From NCBI GenBank assembly GCA_964435475.1, contig CAYSZB010000078.1:1-9501 (forward strand): 9,501 nt of DNA, in the 5' to 3' direction. Of the stretch, positions 1 to 6,952 are shown piece after piece (position 1 is the stretch's first letter; each line of letters opens with the position of its first letter). The notes beneath the pieces were generated by a model, which saw only the letters and a program-made list of their open reading frames with translations, searched no databases and was not told the origin of the DNA. The stretch is from CAYSZB01 sp964435475 (GTDB taxonomy: Bacteria > Chloroflexota > Anaerolineae > Anaerolineales > Anaerolineaceae). A program made the translations under genes and the position numbers.

Positions 1-1160
1 TACAACCACTTCCACCTGGGCTTGTCCAGCGCACGGTCCTTCCAGCGCAGTTTTCCCGCCAGGGTGAAGACCAGCGAACGCAGCATGACCCAGGTATTCG
101 CCAGGATGGTTAAGGGGTAGAGCAGGGCCAGGTAAAGCGGCACGCGGATTTCAATGTAGGCAACCAGCCAGGTGAGAAAAGCCAGCCCCAGGCAAGCTGT
201 GAGCATAAGCGGGTTCGCCAGGGGTGCCAGGCCGCCCAGCCACAGGAGGTAGACCACGATCGGTACCCATGCCAGGCAGGTCAGCCATAAAGTGATGAAC
301 ACGTAGGGTAATAAGCGGTAGCCAAAAGCCCCGAAAAGGCTCTTGGTCAGGCCCTCATATGCCCGCTGACTGCTGCGGTACATGCGGCAGCTGACCAGGT
401 CGGCGATGCTCAACACGCGCCAGCGCTTGCCAATGGCCTTGATGCGCCGTGCCAGCACGATGTCATCCAGGAAACTTGTTCCCAAAGCAGCATGCCCGCC
501 CACCGCCTGGTAGGCGTCACGCCGGAAGATCATCAACTGCCCCACGGCGACAGAAAGGACCGTTGAGCGCATCAGGTAAGCCAGCCCCAACGGGATGAAG
601 TTGAGCGATGCCCAGGTGAAGAAGGGCACCAAGAGGCGCTCGCCCCAACTTTTGACCACCTGGCGTGGAAAGCCGCTCAGCATGTCGGCTTTTTCGCCCA
701 GCATGGCGCCCACCACACCTTTCAGCATGCCCGGCTGGTGCTCGGTATCGGCGTCGGTGAACAGCAGCAGTTCACCCGCTGCCTTTTCAGCCAGCTGCGT
801 GCAGGCCCAGTTTTTGCCGGCGATCTTTTCGGGCGCCGGGGCACCGTTCAGCACGATCAAATTGGGGTATTCAACCGCCAGGCGCTGTAAAATCACCGCA
901 GTGTTGTCGGTGGACTGGTCGTCCAGCACCAGGACCTCGAAAGCCGGGTAATCCTGCTCCAACAGGGAGCGCAGGCAGGCTTCGATGGTGACCTCTTCGT
1001 TGCGTGCCGGCACCAGGACGGAAACCCTGGGCAACCGGGAGGGCAGGCTGTGTTTGCGGGCACGGTGGGTGAGCCACAGGTTGCTCAGCAGGATCAGCAG
1101 CATGAAGGCCTGGAAGACCACCATCTGCGAGATCAGGTCACGGGTGAAGTATTGGCTCAT
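1..1160 (-). CDS. Membrane glycosyltransferase family 2 (CrtQ/HpnB-like), 3' end cut by window edge
   Basis: The 386 codons visible have no stop. The protein probably transfers a sugar from a nucleotide-sugar donor to a lipid acceptor at the cytoplasmic membrane. It has an N-terminal hydrophobic segment (residues about 12-30), then a GT-A fold: VSVLVPARNEE (46-56), VLDDQSTDN (78-86), the metal-binding TDADTE (135-140), and FLDDIVLARRI (230-240), which fits the acidic catalytic-base region. A QRAYEG stretch (265-270) follows, then hydrophobic segments at about 284-312, 318-335 and 341-364. This layout matches carotenoid/hopanoid-associated GT2 enzymes such as CrtQ and HpnB. The family's usual length (about 375-400 aa) suggests the protein ends just outside the window. 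The ATG at 1160 overlaps the plsY stop by ATGA, so translation is probably coupled. The neighbouring CrtI-like enzymes make a polyene or isoprenoid lipid acceptor plausible, but the acceptor and sugar are unknown. GT2 membership is firm; the CrtQ-like role is a guess. Confidence 0.88.
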   Translation of the reverse strand, partial: MSQYFTRDLISQMVVFQAFMLLILLSNLWLTHRARKHSLPSRLPRVSVLVPARNEEVTIEACLRSLLEQDYPAFEVLVLDDQSTDNTAVILQRLAVEYPNLIVLNGAPAPEKIAGKNWACTQLAEKAAGELLLFTDADTEHQPGMLKGVVGAMLGEKADMLSGFPRQVVKSWGERLLVPFFTWASLNFIPLGLAYLMRSTVLSVAVGQLMIFRRDAYQAVGGHAALGTSFLDDIVLARRIKAIGKRWRVLSIADLVSCRMYRSSQRAYEGLTKSLFGAFGYRLLPYVFITLWLTCLAWVPIVVYLLWLGGLAPLANPLMLTACLGLAFLTWLVAYIEIRVPLYLALLYPLTILANTWVMLRSLVFTLAGKLRWKDRALDKPRWKWL

Positions 1161-1771
1161 CGGGAGGTCTTTGACCGCGAAAATAATTTGCGCACCCAGG
1201 GACGCAGTTGGGGCGGTTTGGACAGGTCAGCGCGCAGCGTGTAGCAGAGGATCAGGAACACCCCCAGCAGGACGAAGAAATACAGCGGGTCGCGAAACCA
1301 GATGAAAACGGCTGACATGCCAAAGATCACTGCCACGACGATCGCCCAGCCGGTGGTGGTGAAAAAAGCGATGCCCAGGGCAGCGCCAATGACCGCCGGC
1401 AGGGAGACCTGCCACAGCGAGACGCCGATCAGGGAGCCCAGCACGGTGCCGATGCCTTTGCCGCCCTTGAACTTTAAAAATGGGCTGAAGGCATGCCCCA
1501 ACACGGGTGCCATGGCGATCAGGAACATCGGCAGGCCGCGGATGCCCAACTGGTGATAGGCGATGCCGACCGGGAAGATGGCTTTGCAGATATCCAGGAC
1601 CAGGACGATCACGCCAAGCAGCGTGCTGCCGCTGCGGAAGGTGTTGATCGCCCCCGGGTTGCCATCGCCAGCCTCGCGCACGTCCTTCTTTAAGAACAGG
1701 CGGGTCAGCCACACCGAAAACGGAATGGCGCCGGAGATGAAAGCAATGACCAGCATCAGGATCCAGTTCAT
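1157..1771 (-). CDS. plsY: PlsY-like glycerol-3-phosphate acyltransferase (divergent)
   Basis: This is an integral membrane protein of 204 aa, the normal PlsY length. PlsY transfers an acyl group from acyl-phosphate to glycerol-3-phosphate, the first step of phospholipid synthesis. Visible family motifs are SGAIPFS (13-19), DGNPGAINTFR (36-46, usually GSGN-GATN--R), the LDICKAIFPV helix (59-68), and GHAFSPFLKFKGGKGIGT (92-109), which contains the glycerol-phosphate loop. Several hydrophobic helices cover residues 1-25, 50-72, 80-95, 110-137, 139-158 and 162-178. The third family motif near the C-terminus (H--NI-RL--G-E) is not recognisable; the protein ends in a proline- and arginine-rich tail (185-204). 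The start ATG at 1771 has a GGGAAGGG stretch about 13 bases upstream. It lies 49 bp after the fused desaturase and overlaps the glycosyltransferase by 4 bp, so it may serve this operon's lipid rather than bulk phospholipid. Family membership is sure; activity on the standard substrate is less so. Confidence 0.88.
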   Translation of the reverse strand: MNWILMLVIAFISGAIPFSVWLTRLFLKKDVREAGDGNPGAINTFRSGSTLLGVIVLVLDICKAIFPVGIAYHQLGIRGLPMFLIAMAPVLGHAFSPFLKFKGGKGIGTVLGSLIGVSLWQVSLPAVIGAALGIAFFTTTGWAIVVAVIFGMSAVFIWFRDPLYFFVLLGVFLILCYTLRADLSKPPQLRPWVRKLFSRSKTSR

Positions 1772-1820
1772 ATGGTTATTTTACCCTTCCCACGGTCATC
1801 GGTTTAAGTTCAAAGCGCAC

Positions 1821-4265
1821 CTAGGCGGGCTGCTTTTGAGCAAGGTAATCAAGGATGCGCATGGCTGCCTTGCGCCCGCTCGCCGCCGCCTCCACCGGGC
1901 TCACCCCGTTGCCGAGGTATTCGCGGCAGGTGAAGAACTTCGGCTGGGTGCTCATTTGGGCCGAAACGGGGTCCAGTTTTTCCCACCACTGGCCGCCAAA
2001 CAGGGTTACCAGCTCAGCCGACAGCAACCCGCTATCCGCACCCGGACAGTAGACAGCATCAAATGCATCGAGGATGGGTGCCAGGTCTTTGGGCTGGTCG
2101 CTCCATTTTTCATAGTGCACACTGCCCGCCATCACGCCCTGCAGGTCGCGCCCAAGCGCTTCGCCCAGTTCAGGGTCATCCGCGGCGCGCCCAAGCAGCC
2201 TGCCGCCGGGCTGGTCTTCATCGGCGAAGACACGCACCTGGCAGCCAGCCTGGGCAAGGTAATTGGCGCAGCTTAAGGCCGAAGGTCCGCCGCCCAAAAT
2301 GGCAACCTCGTGTGCGTTGGCCACTGCGCCCGGGTCAAACCAGCCTTCTTCGCCGGCCTGTTTGCATACCCAGGCCTGCAGCGCGGCGATGCGCACCGCT
2401 TTGCCGCTGAATTCGCGGCGGTAGCAGTCCTTCTGGCAGGTCTTTTCAGCCGCACAGAGCAGCCCACAGGTTTCACCGAAGGGGTTTTTCTCACGGATCA
2501 GCCTTGCAGCGCCAACGTAGTTTTTGGCTTCGATGCGCCGCATGAAGCCGGGGATGTCGACCTGTGCCGGGCAGCCCCTAACGCAGGCCGGGTCTTCGCA
2601 CCACTGGCACTGCGACGCCACCAGCCAGGCATTTTCTTCCGTGATCTCATTCTCCAGGTCCAGGTCGGGGCGCTGGTAGGGCTGTTCGACGAAGTGCACA
2701 TGCTGCTGCTTGACTTTGTGGCTGTCATATTCTTTTTTGAACAGGTCACGCAGGATGACGTTGGCTGCCCCCACCCCTGAAACCGCTGTGGCAGGTGCAC
2801 CGGTGCCCATGACCGTCGAATCGCCGCAGAAGTAGAGGTTCTGGAACTCGCTGCGGGCATGCAGGCGTTTGAGCATGTGCTGCCCGATCTGGTTCTTGGG
2901 TCCGCCCACTGCACCGCCGTTCTTGAGCAGGTAACGTTCAACGGTGGTCGGCGAACCGACGATCATCTTGCGGATGTGCCTGCGGAAACCGGGGATGTGC
3001 GCTTCGATCTGCTCCAGCATGCGCTCTGCCTCGCGTTCTTTCATGGCTTGATAATCCGCTGAACGGTAAACCGGGTCCTGCGGGCCAGGCCAGGTGCCCA
3101 TGTGGGGGGCGATGGCCATCACCACCAGTTCGTCGTCAGGGCAGAGGGTCTTATCGACCAGCGAGTTGATGTAGAGCGTCAGGTCGGAGGAATCGATCTC
3201 CTTGCGGTTCTCGATGTAGATCTCCCAGGGGAAGATGCCCGCCGGGATGGCTTCGCGGTCTACGGTCATGTAAATGGTCATGCTGGGAAAGGTCGGGATG
3301 AGCGACTTGACCCATGCCAGGCGTTCCGGTGTGACATGCACAGGATCGATCAGTTTCCCGTAGATGTTCCACACGGTGGCGTTGGCCACCACGCGCTTGC
3401 CCATGACCTCCAGCCCGTTGGCCAGGCGCACACCGTAAGCTTTATTGTCTTCAATCAGCACGCGCTCCACCAACTGGCGGTACAGCAGCTGTCCACCGTG
3501 GCGCTCGATGGCCCGTTCATAGACATTGGGCAGCCCCTGCGCGCCGCCCGCCGGGAAGTAGACCCCGCCGACATGGTTGTCAATGAACATCGTGGCGGCC
3601 ATCACCGCCGGGGTTTCGGCGGCGGTGGTGTAGGAATAGGCGGAACACAGCTTGTCGAAGAAATCGACCACTTCAGGGGAATGGAAATAGCGGTCCATCA
3701 GGTCTTTGACGCTGATGGTGAGCAGTTTTTGCATTTTGAGCATGGCCAGCGGCCCGCTCAAGAGGGCGCGCATGCCCTGGCGGGCAGAAAACTCGGAGGG
3801 CGGCGAGATGACCTCGTTCTTGAGGACGATGTTCTCATACATTTTATAGAGGTCAGTATAAAACGCCTTCAGACCCGCCTTTTCCTCGGGGAAAAGGGCG
3901 TAAAGCTGCTCAAGATAGCGGTCGATATCCGGGTGGAAGACGATCTCGTGCCCCTCAAAGGTCATGCGGGCCAAAGTTTTGTGGGCGATGACATCGATCG
4001 GTTCTTCCAACTCGTTGAGGATAAAGTGGAAGGGGTGAAAGCCTTTCTCGCCAAAACCGTAGAGCATGGCGGTGCCCACGTCAAAGACGCGGTCATCGCG
4101 CTTGAAGGAGGTGCATGAGCCGCCCGGTTTGTCCTGCTGTTCGATCACCAAAACGGACAAGCCGCTTTTGGCGAGCAGGCTGGCAGTGGTCAGGCCACCC
4201 AAACCGGCACCGATCACAATGACATCGTAAGAATCGCGCAGGGGTGTGCCGTCAATGAACTGCAT
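1821..4265 (-). CDS. CrtI/RetSat-like FAD oxidoreductase fused to a DPD/PreT-type two-cluster Fe-S domain
   Basis: This 814-aa protein has two parts. Residues 13-510 form a phytoene desaturase/carotenoid isomerase/retinol saturase-type flavoenzyme: FAD loop GAGLGG (19-24) with acidic E42, PGGSCTSF (47-54), FDVGTAMLYG (61-70), FPAGGAQGLPN (237-247), and the C-terminal FAD contact NLYFCGDSTVMG (476-487). Residues about 545-635 are a Fer4_20-like domain with C553, C556, C561, C565 and C600, C604, C610, C614, plus Q630. These spacings match the two N-terminal [4Fe-4S] clusters of dihydropyrimidine dehydrogenase, including its unusual Gln ligand. Residues about 653-814 resemble the flavin half of the same family (GGGPSALS, 658-665; GRKAAMRILDYL, 797-808). 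The NAD(P)H-binding half is missing and the usual GD flavin contact is lost. Ordinary CrtI proteins are about 500 aa. The ATG at 4265 follows GAGGA with 9 bases between and lies 5 bp after the previous stop. The substrate is unknown; an isoprenoid or polyene is likely from the family. Confidence 0.9.
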   Translation of the reverse strand: MQFIDGTPLRDSYDVIVIGAGLGGLTTASLLAKSGLSVLVIEQQDKPGGSCTSFKRDDRVFDVGTAMLYGFGEKGFHPFHFILNELEEPIDVIAHKTLARMTFEGHEIVFHPDIDRYLEQLYALFPEEKAGLKAFYTDLYKMYENIVLKNEVISPPSEFSARQGMRALLSGPLAMLKMQKLLTISVKDLMDRYFHSPEVVDFFDKLCSAYSYTTAAETPAVMAATMFIDNHVGGVYFPAGGAQGLPNVYERAIERHGGQLLYRQLVERVLIEDNKAYGVRLANGLEVMGKRVVANATVWNIYGKLIDPVHVTPERLAWVKSLIPTFPSMTIYMTVDREAIPAGIFPWEIYIENRKEIDSSDLTLYINSLVDKTLCPDDELVVMAIAPHMGTWPGPQDPVYRSADYQAMKEREAERMLEQIEAHIPGFRRHIRKMIVGSPTTVERYLLKNGGAVGGPKNQIGQHMLKRLHARSEFQNLYFCGDSTVMGTGAPATAVSGVGAANVILRDLFKKEYDSHKVKQQHVHFVEQPYQRPDLDLENEITEENAWLVASQCQWCEDPACVRGCPAQVDIPGFMRRIEAKNYVGAARLIREKNPFGETCGLLCAAEKTCQKDCYRREFSGKAVRIAALQAWVCKQAGEEGWFDPGAVANAHEVAILGGGPSALSCANYLAQAGCQVRVFADEDQPGGRLLGRAADDPELGEALGRDLQGVMAGSVHYEKWSDQPKDLAPILDAFDAVYCPGADSGLLSAELVTLFGGQWWEKLDPVSAQMSTQPKFFTCREYLGNGVSPVEAAASGRKAAMRILDYLAQKQPA

Positions 4266-4270
4266 ATGGG

Positions 4271-5851
4271 CTATTCCTCTTTGGCGGTCAAATTTTTGAT
4301 CACCGCGTCCGCGGCCAGCCGGCCGGTCAGCACCGCGATGGGCGAACCGCCCGGGGTGAACGACCAGTGCCCGGCGGTCAGCAAATTGGGGATGGGGGTC
4401 AGGGCAGTCGAGCGGATCTTCAGCAGGCTGACCCGGTTGAAGGTGCGTTTCTGGTTGTATGACCAGCCCATGATGGCACCCTGCGAGTTGCGGCTGTGCG
4501 TAAAGACCGAGCGCGGGGTGGCCGCCTGGTAGAACTCAACATGCTCCCAAAGGTTGGGGATGTAGCGTTCCAGGCTGGTGATCATCTGGCGTGCGTAGAG
4601 GTCCTTGATGCGCGCATATTCTTCCGGTTCCATATCCCAGCCGCCCATGAATTCCCAGTTGGCCATGGCGCTCAGGTTGAGGCCGGTCTTGCCGGCAGGT
4701 GCCAGCGCAGGCTGGGTCATGCAGGGCACGGCGATCTCCTGCGGGACGTGCATGAAGTAATCCGCACGGTGGATGCGGTCATCTTCGGTGATGCCCGCCA
4801 GTTCCGGGTTGTAAAAGACATGGTGACAGCCGGCGAAGTTGAGCTTCTCGGGCGGCATGTCCAGGCCGACGAAGACATTGAAGACCGAGTGTGACGTATC
4901 AGCGCGCTGCATTTTCGCCAGGAAGCGTTTGGGCAGGCGGTCGGGGTCGCTCAGCACGGTCAGGGTGCGCTTGAGGTCAGCCGCAGAGACGATCTTGCCG
5001 GCAAAGAGCTGCTCGCCGTTTTCCAGTTCAACGCCAACAGCCTGCCCCTGCTTTATTATTACCTGTTTGACCGGGGCATTGACGCGGATCTCGCCGCCCT
5101 GCTCGCCGATATAGTCCGCCAGGGCATTGGGGATGACGTGGATGCCGCCGATGGGGTAGTGATAGTCAAGGAAGACGGCATAATAGCCCAGGCCGAAGAA
5201 GGCGGTCGTGCCGTCGGGGAAGAGCCCGCTCATCAGGTTGACCAGGTCTTCATTTTTGATGTGCTCCAGCAGGTAGGGGTGCAACTGCTTCTTGAAGAGA
5301 CCCAGGATGCGTGGGGTGCGGCTTAAGGCTTGTTTGTTAGCTTTAAACCAATTGCCAAGCACCTCTTTTTCCAGCTTCTGACCGGAGGCAGGTGTCGGGA
5401 AGGATAATAAACCGCTCAGCATGTCGAAAATGGTGCGCGCATCCTGCTTGACGCGTGCCAGCCCTTCGCTTTCATCGGGAAAGAACTCAACCAGCGACAT
5501 AAAGTAGGCTTCGACATCTGCAAAGGAGCGGATGGGCTGCACTTTGCCGCCGGTGATCATGGCGATCGGGCTGTCCTCGAACTGGATGCGCTCCAGCAGC
5601 CCGAACTGCCCCAGGGTGGGCAGGATCATGCCGCTGTTCTCCACCGCCTTGATGCCGCCATCAAAATGGTAGCCGTTGAGGGTGAATGAGTTGAACAAAC
5701 CGCCCACTTTGGGCCCCTGTTCACAGACCAGCACTTTCGCGCCGGCTTTGCACAGGTGAGCGGATGCCACCAGCCCGGAAAGCCCGGCGCCGATCACGAT
5801 GACATCATAAGAACCGTTGGTTGAATTATTTGAAGTTTGACTGCCTGTCAT
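4271..5851 (-). CDS. CrtI/RetSat-like FAD-dependent oxidoreductase
   Basis: This 526-aa flavoenzyme belongs to the phytoene desaturase/carotenoid isomerase/retinol saturase group (COG1233-like). These enzymes remove, add or isomerise double bonds in isoprenoid chains, usually at the membrane. It shows the FAD loop GAGLSG (21-26) with acidic E44, VGGLFNSF (49-56), YHFDGGIKAV (61-70), HYPIGGIHVIPNAL (231-244), the substrate-loop/FAD region ANWEFMGGWDMEP (397-409), and the C-terminal FAD contact NLLTAGHWSFTPGGSP (489-504) before a final helix. No Fe-S motif is present, unlike the next gene. I chose the ATG at 5851. An in-frame TTG at 5875 would add eight residues but lies on the AAAGGACGGG ribosome-binding stretch, and the extra residues are not family-like. 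It is the first gene of the four-gene minus-strand operon, with its own promoter at about 5888. Having two related desaturases in tandem suggests consecutive steps or a heteromeric complex. The exact substrate cannot be told. Confidence 0.9.
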   Translation of the reverse strand: MTGSQTSNNSTNGSYDVIVIGAGLSGLVASAHLCKAGAKVLVCEQGPKVGGLFNSFTLNGYHFDGGIKAVENSGMILPTLGQFGLLERIQFEDSPIAMITGGKVQPIRSFADVEAYFMSLVEFFPDESEGLARVKQDARTIFDMLSGLLSFPTPASGQKLEKEVLGNWFKANKQALSRTPRILGLFKKQLHPYLLEHIKNEDLVNLMSGLFPDGTTAFFGLGYYAVFLDYHYPIGGIHVIPNALADYIGEQGGEIRVNAPVKQVIIKQGQAVGVELENGEQLFAGKIVSAADLKRTLTVLSDPDRLPKRFLAKMQRADTSHSVFNVFVGLDMPPEKLNFAGCHHVFYNPELAGITEDDRIHRADYFMHVPQEIAVPCMTQPALAPAGKTGLNLSAMANWEFMGGWDMEPEEYARIKDLYARQMITSLERYIPNLWEHVEFYQAATPRSVFTHSRNSQGAIMGWSYNQKRTFNRVSLLKIRSTALTPIPNLLTAGHWSFTPGGSPIAVLTGRLAADAVIKNLTAKEE

Positions 5852-5865
5852 GGCAATAAGACCCG

Positions 5866-5871
5866 TCCTTT
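5866..5871 (-). promoter_or_regulatory. Ribosome-binding site that decides the desaturase start
   Basis: Reading the minus strand, AAAGGA (within AAAGGACGGG) lies 14 bases before the ATG at 5851. The spacing is long, but the site overlaps the codons following the alternative in-frame TTG at 5875 and so cannot serve it. It favours the ATG start. Confidence 0.45.
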
Positions 5872-5887
5872 GCAAGTTAATGTTGAA

Positions 5888-5893
5888 AGTATA
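5888..5893 (-). promoter_or_regulatory. Extended -10 promoter of the desaturase-plsY-glycosyltransferase operon
   Basis: On the minus strand TATACT is preceded by TGG, giving an extended -10 (TGnTATACT). This predicts a start near 5881 and a leader of about 30 bases. No good -35 sits 17 bases upstream, which is normal for extended -10 promoters. It lies in the 117-bp gap after the methyltransferase, where I see no convincing hairpin terminator, so read-through from the methyltransferase also remains possible. Confidence 0.5.
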
Positions 5894-5968
5894 CCAAAGT
5901 GCTCACATTTCTTCGCCAAATCATGAACACTATAAGCATAACCCCTCACGACCAGTTTCGTTTTCAAT

Positions 5969-6805
5969 TCACAGCCGCTGCGCGACCACACCGATCCATT
6001 CAGAGTGGGCGTGGTAGGGCGTGCCGAGCAGGTCGCCCCACAGGCCGTCCACCTGGAAGTTGTTGCTTTCCAGTTCCCGGCGGATGCGCTCCGGGGTGTA
6101 ATCCTGGAACCAGTGGTGATACACACAGCTCTGCCCATTTTCATCGATCACCACGAACTGGTCGAGGTGGATGTCTTCATCGTAAGAAAATCCCCGTTCC
6201 AACACCAGGTGGTGACCCTCCCGCCAGAAACCAGCCCGCTCCGCATACCAGTGCTCGTTGGCACCCACGCGCTGACGTAAGAGCGGGGTGGACACATCCA
6301 GAACCAGGTGACCGCCCGTTTTCAACGCGCGGCGGATGTTGGCCAAAAGTTTTGCGCGGTTGGCAGGCGAGAGGACGCAAAAATCACCGTAGATCAGCAA
6401 TACAACATCATATTGCGCCTCATCTTTTAATTGCAGGTAATCCTGGCAGCGGTACGTGATCGGCAGGCCCATTTCGCGGGCTTTCCGGACGGCATGGTCG
6501 ATCGAGTTTTGTGAAAAATCGACCCCCGTGACCTGCAAGCCCTGCTGTGCAAAGTGCACCGCGTACAGGCCCGGTCCGCAGCCCAGGTCAAGCAGGTGAT
6601 CCCCGATCTTCAAGCCCAGGGCAGTCGTTATCCAATCCACCGTTTTGCGGATGGCATCGGGCGGACGGCTGGCAGCCTCGGTCGACGGGTCCAGGTGTGC
6701 CTGTAATAGTTGTTTGGAAATGTAAGGATCGACCCAGAACTGGGCGTCGCCGGGGGCGAACAAAGCCGGTTTTTCCTGTAAGCGCCTGATCAGTTCTGCA
6801 TCCAT
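5969..6805 (-). CDS. Class I SAM-dependent methyltransferase
   Basis: This 278-aa protein has a Rossmann-type methyltransferase domain. Motif I is LDLGCGPG (72-79), the acidic ribose-binding residue is D96 in VTGVDFS (92-98), motif II-like DVVLLIYGDFCVL lies at 133-145, and motif III LKTGGHLVLDVSTP at 161-174. A C-terminal portion of about 100 residues (175-278), rich in aromatic residues and His, probably shapes the substrate pocket. It resembles generic Methyltransf_11/25 small-molecule methyltransferases; the acceptor is unknown. The start ATG at 6805 is the only good choice, because an in-frame TGA lies nine codons upstream with no ATG, GTG or TTG between. A TATAAT box 7 bases before the ATG suggests a leaderless transcript. 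It is followed by the desaturase operon on the same strand after 117 bp and could act on that lipid, but this is only proximity. Confidence 0.88.
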   Translation of the reverse strand: MDAELIRRLQEKPALFAPGDAQFWVDPYISKQLLQAHLDPSTEAASRPPDAIRKTVDWITTALGLKIGDHLLDLGCGPGLYAVHFAQQGLQVTGVDFSQNSIDHAVRKAREMGLPITYRCQDYLQLKDEAQYDVVLLIYGDFCVLSPANRAKLLANIRRALKTGGHLVLDVSTPLLRQRVGANEHWYAERAGFWREGHHLVLERGFSYDEDIHLDQFVVIDENGQSCVYHHWFQDYTPERIRRELESNNFQVDGLWGDLLGTPYHAHSEWIGVVAQRL

Positions 6806-6812
6806 CCTTGGA

Positions 6813-6818
6813 ATTATA
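6813..6818 (-). promoter_or_regulatory. -10 box of the methyltransferase gene, predicting a leaderless mRNA
   Basis: A perfect TATAAT on the minus strand ends 7 bases before the methyltransferase ATG, so transcription should begin at or beside the start codon. The -35 region is poor (no TTGACA-like hexamer at 16-18 bases). AAGG directly abuts the ATG, too close to work as a Shine-Dalgarno site. Confidence 0.45.
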
Positions 6819-6895
6819 CTTCGTGCAACTCATAATCGGGGCAGGCACGTGGTCTTTGGACCTGGAAATGTGCCGCCTTGTACCTCGCTCAGTCT

Positions 6896-6901
6896 TATAA
6901 T
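6896..6901 (+). promoter_or_regulatory. -10 box of the GNAT gene
   Basis: A perfect TATAAT on the plus strand predicts a start near 6908 and a leader of about 45 bases before the ATG at 6953. The best -35 candidate (TTGTAC at 6878) is too close at 12 bp, so the -35 is weak or absent. Together with the opposite-strand box at 6813-6818 it makes this 147-bp gap a divergent promoter region. Confidence 0.4.
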
Positions 6902-6938
6902 GTATGAAATCAATTGACCCGGTCATTCCAGGGAGAAG

Positions 6939-6943
6939 AAAGG
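6939..6943 (+). promoter_or_regulatory. Ribosome-binding site that fixes the GNAT start
   Basis: AAAGG, 9 bases before the ATG at 6953, lies inside the reading frame that would open at an upstream TTG (6914). This supports the ATG and a 141-aa protein. Confidence 0.65.
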
Positions 6944-6952
6944 TTAAGATCT

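Noticed and set aside
1563..2276. Plus-strand open frame of 237 codons across the plsY/fusion-gene junction
   Set aside because: It is antisense to two real genes, has no ribosome-binding site, and shows a low-complexity mirror-type composition.
3102..4118. Long open frame (338 codons) on the plus strand opposite the fusion gene
   Set aside because: It lies wholly antisense to a well-supported flavoenzyme and its His/Val/Asp-rich translation has no family features. It is a shadow of GC-rich codon use.
1821..5851. Calling either flavoenzyme crtI, crtN or crtISO
   Set aside because: No phytoene synthase is present and these families cannot be told apart reliably by motif. Substrate-specific names would be over-claiming.
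5852..5875. TTG start for the first desaturase
   Set aside because: The eight extra residues cover the only ribosome-binding stretch, and the ATG at 5851 gives a normal N-terminus before the FAD loop.
6844..6874. GGCAC/GTGCC and GGTC/GACC inverted repeats in the divergent gap
   Set aside because: The arms are only 4-5 bases, within what chance gives in this GC-rich DNA.
6914..6952. TTG start for the GNAT protein
   Set aside because: It would read through the clear AAAGG site 9 bases before the ATG at 6953.
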